In this document: positions 7,255-11,830 of the stretch, one piece after another | Position numbering within the stretch: the stretch's first letter is position 1 | Layout of the letters: every line of letters begins with the position of its first letter | From: an uncultured Bacteroidota bacterium | GTDB lineage: Bacteria > Bacteroidota > Bacteroidia > Chitinophagales > Chitinophagaceae | Reading direction: 5' to 3' | DNA length: 11,830 bases | NCBI GenBank assembly: GCA_903944755.1 | Contig: CAJATB010000159.1 | Location: 1 to 11,830 of the forward strand | Program-made: the position numbers and the translations under genes | Notes under the pieces: model-generated | Told to the model about the DNA's origin: nothing | Database searches by the model: none | The model's input: only the letters and a program-made list of their open reading frames with translations

Positions 7255-7821
7255 TTATACCGATTTTCTTACAAATTTTGTCAATATCACAATGGTTTGG
7301 TCATTCACCTTCCCTTCGATTTGATCGGTGTTGTCAGGGACTAACCTGATTTTTCGAACAATAGTACCTTTTGGCGCCATAAAGTTCGCTCCCTTAACGT
7401 TCAATTGTTGCGTAAGAACAATAGTGTCCCCGCTTTCTAATGGAGTGCCGTTGCTATCAACATGCACATCGGCTTTTTTGTAAGCACTCACTGCCCAGTC
7501 GATAGTCGCTTCATCTAATTCAACGGAAGTTAAAATATCGTTAGCCCACTCGTTTTCTTTTAAACCAAATAGAATTCTATAACTTAAAGCTTGCACACTA
7601 GTTTCCGCATTCCAAATACTACCTCCTAAACACTGCCAATGGTCGCCAGTTTCGGCACCTTCAATAACGGATAAACATTTATCACAAATTGCCACTTCGT
7701 TTTCTATTACATCATTATTTTTAGGGCTAACTGCAAACGCAGTAGTTGCTTGGTCAGTAGCACATAATTCACATAAACCTTCACACCTTTCTTTTAATTT
7801 ACCAGAAATTATTGTACTCAT
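7255..7821 (-). CDS. PhnA/YjdM-family zinc-ribbon protein
   Basis: A 188-residue cytoplasmic protein. Seen: an N-terminal zinc-ribbon-like part with Cys13, Cys17, Cys20 and a second pair Cys46-x2-Cys49; a middle region rich in Trp and acidic residues; and a C-terminal beta-rich PhnA domain (about 118-188) with D-S-N-G-T-P-L-E-S-G-D (122-132), L-x-V-K-G-A-N-F and a G-T-x-V-R-K-I-R-L block. Known: the family takes its name from the E. coli phn region, but E. coli PhnA/YjdM is not part of the C-P lyase core and its biochemical role is unsettled, so phosphonate use should not be assumed; no phn genes are nearby. It starts 21 bp after the helicase stop codon on the same strand and is probably co-transcribed with it. 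Confidence 0.9.
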   Translation of the reverse strand: MSTIISGKLKERCEGLCELCATDQATTAFAVSPKNNDVIENEVAICDKCLSVIEGAETGDHWQCLGGSIWNAETSVQALSYRILFGLKENEWANDILTSVELDEATIDWAVSAYKKADVHVDSNGTPLESGDTIVLTQQLNVKGANFMAPKGTIVRKIRLVPDNTDQIEGKVNDQTIVILTKFVRKSV

Positions 7822-7842
7822 GATTTTAGATTATTTTATTAA

Positions 7843-9033
7843 TTACCTACCTCGTTTAAAATTTCCTTGTTTCTTTTGTCTTGGCGCATAATTTGGAGTT
7901 GGTCCAAATTCTTCAGGAACATTTCCCTTCAATACTGGGGCACCAAGTAATTCTTCAATATCTGAAAATTTACTTTGTTCCTTTTCACTTATAAGCGTAA
8001 AAGCGGTGCCAGAAGTAGCTGCACGGGCGGTTCTTCCAATTCGGTGTATATAATCTTCTCCGTCATTAGGTACATCGTAATTAATTACCAAGTCAATGTC
8101 GTCAATGTCAATGCCACGGCTTAATATATCAGTAGCTACTAAAATTGTGACTTTATTATTTCTAAAATCCTGTAAATATTGCTCCCTACTTTTTTGATCA
8201 AGGTCGGAATGAATTTCCTCCGCAGCCAATTTCGCTCTTTTTAATTCAGCAGTAAGTTGTTTAACACTCTGTTTTTTGGAACAAAAAACAACTACTTTAG
8301 AATAATTATTAGAGCGTAGCATATCCTTAATGATTGCAACTTTTTGCACTTCAAAAACCACGAATGCTTTTTGAACTATTTGCTCAGGTGCTTTTGAAAT
8401 AGCAATATTAATTTCAACAGGCTCGTGTAATATTTTTTTTGCCAATACGCGCATTTTAGCAGGCATGGTTGCAGAAAATAATAAGTTTTGTCGTTCTTTA
8501 GGAAGGAATGTAATGATTTTGGTAATGTCTTCGTTAAAGCCCATGTCTAACATCCTATCGGCCTCATCCAATACTAAATATTTTAATCCTTTAAGCTTAA
8601 CATAGCCCATATTTAAATGTGCTATCATTCTTCCAGGTGTACAAACTACAATATCAACACCCGTAGACAATGCTTTCTTTTCCGTAATAAAAGAATCTCC
8701 ATCCCCACCACCATAAACGGCAATAGAACTTACATCGGTAAAATAAGAAAGTCCTTCAATACTTTCGGCAATTTGAATGGCTAACTCCCTTGTGGGCACT
8801 ATAACCATTGCATTAATGTCACCGGCGGTATGTGGGGAAGTAATTAAGCGATGTAAAAGAGGTAAAAGAAAAGCAGCAGTTTTACCTGTGCCTGTTTGCG
8901 CAGCGGCTATAATATCCTTGCCTTCTAAAACCGGTACCATAACTTGTTCCTGAACCGGTGTAGCGTTTTCGTAACCCATTGAGTCAATCCCTTCCAATAT
9001 TCTTGGATCTAATCCTAAATCTATAAACTTCAA
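7843..9033 (-). CDS. DEAD-box ATP-dependent RNA helicase (RhlE/CshA-like), probable TTG start
   Basis: An ATP-dependent RNA unwinding enzyme, likely for ribosome assembly, mRNA turnover or cold adaptation. Seen, numbering from the TTG: Q motif A-T-P-V-Q (24-28), Walker A A-Q-T-G-T-G-K-T (45-52), P-T-R-E-L (80-84), D-E-A-D (156-159), S-A-T (187-189), S-R-G-I-D and H-R-I-G-R-T-A-R (330-337), then a short basic tail rich in Lys, Arg and Gly. The frame is open back to an ATG at 9072, but those 13 extra codons encode an atypical S-Y-L-C-T-Y segment and contain an exact TAnnTTTG promoter element. Starting at TTG 9033 gives K-F-I-D-L-G-L, the usual N-terminus of the family, and 396 residues. Identity is secure, the start less so. 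It lies 55 bp after blh on the same strand. Confidence 0.94.
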   Translation of the reverse strand: MKFIDLGLDPRILEGIDSMGYENATPVQEQVMVPVLEGKDIIAAAQTGTGKTAAFLLPLLHRLITSPHTAGDINAMVIVPTRELAIQIAESIEGLSYFTDVSSIAVYGGGDGDSFITEKKALSTGVDIVVCTPGRMIAHLNMGYVKLKGLKYLVLDEADRMLDMGFNEDITKIITFLPKERQNLLFSATMPAKMRVLAKKILHEPVEINIAISKAPEQIVQKAFVVFEVQKVAIIKDMLRSNNYSKVVVFCSKKQSVKQLTAELKRAKLAAEEIHSDLDQKSREQYLQDFRNNKVTILVATDILSRGIDIDDIDLVINYDVPNDGEDYIHRIGRTARAATSGTAFTLISEKEQSKFSDIEELLGAPVLKGNVPEEFGPTPNYAPRQKKQGNFKRGR

Positions 9034-9058
9034 AATAAACTGTTTTATTAAGTAGGTA

Positions 9059-9066
9059 CAAAGATA
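9059..9066 (-). promoter_or_regulatory. Promoter -7 element for the helicase gene
   Basis: Minus strand TATCTTTG matches TAnnTTTG exactly. It lies between the blh stop codon and the TTG at 9033, placing transcription start near 9053 with a leader of about 20 nt. A transcript from here cannot include the ATG at 9072, so this site supports the later start. No good -33 TTG is visible. Confidence 0.45.
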
Positions 9067-9088
9067 CGACAAATAGCGGACTAGCGCA

Positions 9089-9994
9089 TTACCTCTTAAA
9101 TTTGAGTTTTGTGAAAACTTGTAAGTGTGGGAGCGCTAGCACCGCTAGGCTAATAAAAAGTAAAGTAAAAATTCCGGAAGTATCCTTACTGTTATAGGAT
9201 GCAAATATGATATACAAGATGCCAATCCAGGCCATTATAGAAAATGGCGCAGCTTTAAATAATAAGTGCTTCCAACCATTAAAAGTATTAGGAATATTAA
9301 AATTTAACCTGATTTTGTCAAAAGAAAGTAAGGAATGCCAAATACCAAAATAGAAAGAAAAGCAAATCCAAAGTGGAAGAAAAATATTTAGTAAAGAAAG
9401 GATCGCTAATTGAATTAAGGAAAAATAGTAATCCTTGCTTGATTCAAAAAAATAAGTTTTAAAGAAAAAAAGTATAAAATTCACAACAAAAAGTAAAGCA
9501 ATGGAAATTGGATAAATAGTTTTTGCTAATTTAAAATAAATAGCAGGATCAGTTTTCGACTTCCCCATATTTAAAAAAACTTCTACGGCAAAGTCCATAT
9601 TACTACTCAATAAAAATAGTATCCAAGAAAGCCCCAGGACACTATAAACAAACTTATGCAGCACTGTTTCCGATTTGCCTAGCCAATCAATTTCTCCAAA
9701 ATGGTAAGCAGTTATTATAATAAATATTATTAGCGCAACACTAGGCATGAAATACCATACCAACGCATATAGCACTATATTAATCAAATATTTAAATAGA
9801 AACCATTTATTATTTTCAGCCTTATTCACTTTTTGGTCGATATATAAATCTAAGGCCCCATGTGGGATGCCAAATAAAATTAAAACACCTACTAAAAAAG
9901 ATATTTGTGTGTTAACGTTTAATGGGAGTAGATAATTCCCAATTAAAAGTAACAGGCCAAATAACAACAGATACTTTCGAATTTGCAATTGCAT
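9089..9994 (-). CDS. blh: Brp/Blh-family beta-carotene 15,15'-dioxygenase, retinal-forming
   Basis: An integral-membrane, iron-dependent enzyme that splits beta-carotene in the middle to give two molecules of all-trans-retinal, the chromophore for the adjacent rhodopsin. Seen: 301 residues with about eight hydrophobic segments and family motifs G-I-P-H-G-A-L-D (42-49, His45, Asp49), A-Y-H-F-G-E-I-D-W (96-104, His98), G-I-W-H-S-L-L-S-F (217-225, His220) and A-L-P-H-L-Q-V-F (287-294, His290). These histidines are candidate iron ligands. I recall HSxxH at the third motif in a characterised marine Blh; here the second position is Ser224, which may be a lineage difference. It follows the opsin gene on the same strand, but a terminator-like hairpin lies 17 bp before its ATG, so its transcription depends on readthrough or on a promoter inside the opsin gene. 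Confidence 0.93.
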   Translation of the reverse strand: MQLQIRKYLLLFGLLLLIGNYLLPLNVNTQISFLVGVLILFGIPHGALDLYIDQKVNKAENNKWFLFKYLINIVLYALVWYFMPSVALIIFIIITAYHFGEIDWLGKSETVLHKFVYSVLGLSWILFLLSSNMDFAVEVFLNMGKSKTDPAIYFKLAKTIYPISIALLFVVNFILFFFKTYFFESSKDYYFSLIQLAILSLLNIFLPLWICFSFYFGIWHSLLSFDKIRLNFNIPNTFNGWKHLLFKAAPFSIMAWIGILYIIFASYNSKDTSGIFTLLFISLAVLALPHLQVFTKLKFKR

Positions 9995-10005
9995 ATAGTA
10001 TAATT

Positions 10006-10035
10006 AAAAAAGGGGGCAAGTTTTCACTCGCCCCC
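10006..10035 (-). terminator. Intrinsic terminator/attenuator between the opsin gene and blh
   Basis: GGGGGC (10012-10017) pairs with GCCCCC (10030-10035). One mismatch and two further pairs extend the stem to a 6-nt loop (10021-10026). On the minus strand six T residues follow (complement of 10011-10006). It begins 23 bp after the opsin stop codon and ends 11 bp before the blh ATG. Most opsin transcripts should end here. Confidence 0.88.
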
Positions 10036-10058
10036 TCTATTTTATGCCTTAAAATAAT

Positions 10059-10784
10059 TTAGGCAGCTTTTCTGCTTAGGCTATAAATAACCAAGCCAAA
10101 TCCAATTTTGTTTACAGCATCACCTATGTTATAAATGATGTCCATATTAAGTCCTATGTTCTTAAAGCTTTCGTACCATTGTCCATCAGCTGTACCAATT
10201 AAATATCCTAGTGGATAAATTGCCCAACCAACTAACACGAACCAGCCTAATGCAGCATTTGCAGAAGCAACAGCCGAACCAGCACTTGTAGCTAATTTCT
10301 TAACATCACCCATCCATACTTCATATACGATATAGAAGTAAGCGGCAGCACTTATTGTTCCCCACATTGTAGCACTTGCAGGATAAACTGCTTCTCCAAA
10401 GTAACCAGTAACTAGCATTACTACTGAAGCAGCAATTAGCTTCCATAATAACGTTGTAGTTCCGCCAACTTTCTTTGTGATTAAATAGAATTCAACACAC
10501 ATCAAAGGCACAGTAAGTAACCAGTCAACATAACGGAAGAACGTTGGAGATGTTTGCGTTTCCATGTAATAACCGCGCATGTAGTAATAGTGAACTGCAG
10601 CGATAAAAGTGATAAGCCCAGATACTAATACCGAAGTTCTCCATTCTTTACTCGTGTTATTCAATTCTAAAAAGAAGAATAGTGCAGCAGCCATCATAGC
10701 CATTGTACCTACGAAAAATGTGAAAGACACGTAATCGGTCTTTGCAATTTGCATTGAAGCATCCAAAAGAAATAAATGATCCAT
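10059..10784 (-). CDS. Proteorhodopsin, green-type light-driven proton pump with antenna-window glycine
   Basis: A seven-helix retinal protein, 241 residues, that pumps protons outward in light. Seen: helix C R-Y-V-D-W-L-L-T-V-P-L-M-C-V-E gives acceptor Asp87, Thr91 and donor Glu98 (the D-T-E proton-pump triad; 97/101/108 in marine green proteorhodopsin), with Arg84. His65 matches the counterion-partner His75. Helix G G-D-A-V-N-K carries Asp222 and the Schiff-base Lys226. The colour-tuning position (105 in the marine protein) is Met95, expected to be green-absorbing. In helix E, Trp141-Gly142-Thr-Ile-Ser aligns without gaps to bacteriorhodopsin Trp137-Trp138-Ala-Ile-Ser, so the residue matching xanthorhodopsin Gly156 is glycine; a carotenoid antenna could sit there (inference). 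The next gene makes its retinal. No sodium-pump (NDQ) or chloride-pump triad. Confidence 0.97.
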   Translation of the reverse strand: MDHLFLLDASMQIAKTDYVSFTFFVGTMAMMAAALFFFLELNNTSKEWRTSVLVSGLITFIAAVHYYYMRGYYMETQTSPTFFRYVDWLLTVPLMCVEFYLITKKVGGTTTLLWKLIAASVVMLVTGYFGEAVYPASATMWGTISAAAYFYIVYEVWMGDVKKLATSAGSAVASANAALGWFVLVGWAIYPLGYLIGTADGQWYESFKNIGLNMDIIYNIGDAVNKIGFGLVIYSLSRKAA

Positions 10785-11129
10785 ATTCTAGAGTTTTGGT
10801 GAACGTTTTTCATTCACAACTCTCACAAATTCATTTAAGGCTGTCATTAATTGTTTTATCAAAAAATGCAAAGCAATAGCAAGTCAATCGTTGTAAAAGT
10901 AAATTAGTGAATTTTTATTTAATAATCATCAAAAAAAAATGTTAATCTTTTTTTAGCCTGATAAAATACTAAATATCAATCATTTAGAATTAATTATCCC
11001 CCGCTAATTTATTCACCTTGACTATGAAATGAAGAATGCTAGCTAACCGAAAATTTAGATGTAATACTATAAAATAATAACCGCCTACGAAATGCAAGAA
11101 AAAAAGACTCCCAAATAACAGGTATTGTT
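10785..11129. other. Non-coding gap upstream of the opsin gene (leader and unresolved promoter)
   Basis: About 345 bp without a convincing reading frame on either strand. On the minus strand the closest -7 match is TACTTTTA (10901-10894), without a TTG at proper distance; it would give a leader of about 100 nt. Nearer the ATG, TTGTGA occurs twice as a direct repeat 9 bp apart (complement of 10823-10828 and 10814-10819). The second copy also forms an inverted repeat with a downstream TTCAC (complement of 10799-10803), so a leader hairpin or a protein site is possible. The rest is A/T-rich. No clear terminator for arsC was found. Confidence 0.4.
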
Positions 11130-11540
11130 TTACAAAAAAATAAAATCGGAACAATACTTTTTAATCATATCCCTAACATTACTAAATGACTGCTTAATTT
11201 CAGCTTCGGTTCCAACTGTTTTTGCCGGATCGGGAAAGTTATGGTGAAACTTTATTGCATTTGACGGGAAATAAGGGCATCGTTCTTTTGCATTGTCACA
11301 AACCGTTATTATAAAATCAAAATTAATAGTAGCGTACTCCGAAATATTATTGGAGGTGTGCATTGAAATATCAATCCCATCTTCTTTCATTGTAGCAATG
11401 GCTTTAGGATTAACTCCATGAGTTTCAATGCCCGCACTATATACGGCTGCTTTGTCGCCAGCAAAATAACGTAAATACCCTTCTGCAATTTGACTTCTGC
11501 AGCTATTGCCTGTACATAAAACCAAAATGTTTTTTTTCAT
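11130..11540 (-). CDS. arsC: Arsenate reductase, thioredoxin-coupled low-molecular-weight phosphatase type
   Basis: Reduces arsenate to arsenite for export by the neighbouring Acr3. Seen: 136 residues beginning with the P-loop C-T-G-N-S-C-R-S (Cys9, Cys14, Arg15, Ser16), then V-C-D-N-A-K-E-R-C (Cys81, Cys88) and F-P-D-P-A with Asp104. Known: Staphylococcus aureus pI258 ArsC uses Cys10, Cys82 and Cys89 in a disulfide cascade; the same spacing is kept here one residue earlier, which separates it from plain tyrosine phosphatases that lack the second pair. It starts 5 bp after the acr3 stop codon, so the two genes are translationally close and co-transcribed. No ArsR regulator is inside the window; one may lie upstream beyond the right edge. 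Confidence 0.95.
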   Translation of the reverse strand: MKKNILVLCTGNSCRSQIAEGYLRYFAGDKAAVYSAGIETHGVNPKAIATMKEDGIDISMHTSNNISEYATINFDFIITVCDNAKERCPYFPSNAIKFHHNFPDPAKTVGTEAEIKQSFSNVRDMIKKYCSDFIFL

Positions 11541-11545
11541 ACAAC

Positions 11546-11830
11546 CTATTTATTAGTATATAATTTATCTCTTAACCAAAAGGCTACATTAACCAATATT
11601 ATTAATGCAGGCACTTCAACCAATGGGCCAATAACCCCCGCAAACGCTTGTCCACTATTAATTCCAAACACACCAATGGCAACTGCAATTGCTAATTCAA
11701 AATTATTACCGGCTGCAGTAAATGCAATGGAAGTATTTGTAGAATAGTCCGCTCCCATTTTTTTGCCTATTAAAAAACTAACAAAAAACATGATTGCAAA
11801 ATAAATTACTAATGGTATAGCTATTCTAAT
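11546..11830 (-). CDS. acr3: Acr3-family arsenite efflux permease, C-terminal part only
   Basis: Inner-membrane exporter of arsenite. Seen: the frame is open from the right edge through 95 codons to a TAG at 11546-11548. An internal ATG at 11791 is not the real start, because the upstream codons read I-R-I-A-I-P-L-V-I-Y-F-A-I directly into it. The segment holds the family block F-T-A-A-G-N-N-F-E-L-A-I-A-V-A-I, including the conserved Glu of the transport helix, then G-V-I-G-P-L-V-E-V-P-A-L and a last hydrophobic helix, covering roughly the final three membrane spans. The active-site cysteine expected in helix 4 lies outside the window. It precedes arsC by 5 bp. Confidence 0.94.
   Translation of the reverse strand: MRIAIPLVIYFAIMFFVSFLIGKKMGADYSTNTSIAFTAAGNNFELAIAVAIGVFGINSGQAFAGVIGPLVEVPALIILVNVAFWLRDKLYTNK

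Noticed and set aside
7255..7821. Phosphonate metabolism suggested by the PhnA name.
   Set aside because: No C-P lyase, phosphonatase or phosphonate transporter genes are in the window, and the family has no established phosphonate role.
10516..10527. Could the rhodopsin be a sodium or chloride pump, or a sensory type?
   Set aside because: Helix C has Asp87, Thr91 and Glu98, the proton-pump triad, and no transducer gene is adjacent.
11122..11157. 8-bp inverted repeat GTATTGTT / AACAATAC spanning the arsC stop codon.
   Set aside because: The loop is 20 nt and no T-tract follows on the minus strand, so it is not a convincing intrinsic terminator.

Overview
The window looks like a piece of a Bacteroidota chromosome, most likely a freshwater or soil Chitinophagaceae/Sphingobacteriia-type organism. 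The evidence is the AT-rich intergenic DNA, start codons without clear Shine-Dalgarno sequences, several matches to the Bacteroidota promoter -7 element TAnnTTTG, a TonB-dependent receptor with an N-terminal carboxypeptidase-regulatory-like domain, and a proteorhodopsin next to a Blh-type carotene oxygenase. The genus is an inference. Nearly all genes lie on the minus strand; the one exception is the esterase at the left.

Left part (1-3690): the 5' end of a DCC-family thiol-disulfide protein runs off the left edge and diverges from a secreted esterase-D-type hydrolase on the plus strand. Convergent with the esterase is a two-gene minus-strand unit: a Tat-exported GH125 exo-alpha-1,6-mannosidase followed 27 bp later by a LacI-family regulator. 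This reads as a small mannose-glycan unit with its own sensor.

Centre (3640-7254): a monocistronic 970-residue TonB-dependent receptor, without a SusD partner, ends at a very strong terminator. Its upstream region holds a perfect 17-bp palindrome overlapping a candidate -33 element. Further upstream, between this gene and the phnA-like gene, a promoter-like sequence and a strong intrinsic terminator bracket about 210 nt on the minus strand with no convincing reading frame. This is a candidate small RNA.

Right part (7202-11830): reading right to left, a partial Acr3 arsenite exporter and ArsC arsenate reductase form an arsenic-resistance unit. A 345-bp non-coding gap follows, then a green-type proton-pumping proteorhodopsin, Blh (beta-carotene to retinal), a DEAD-box RNA helicase and a PhnA/YjdM-like zinc-ribbon protein, all on the minus strand and ending at a shared terminator at 7202-7233. 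Opsin and blh together make a complete retinal photosystem if carotene is made elsewhere in the genome. Two details stand out. The opsin has glycine at the helix-E position that opens a carotenoid-antenna window in xanthorhodopsin. An intrinsic-terminator-like hairpin separates opsin from blh and should make opsin mRNA more abundant than blh mRNA. I saw no CRISPR array, insertion sequence, tRNA or rRNA. I found no wholly new multi-gene system; the most promising unknowns are the candidate RNA and the regulation of the rhodopsin locus.
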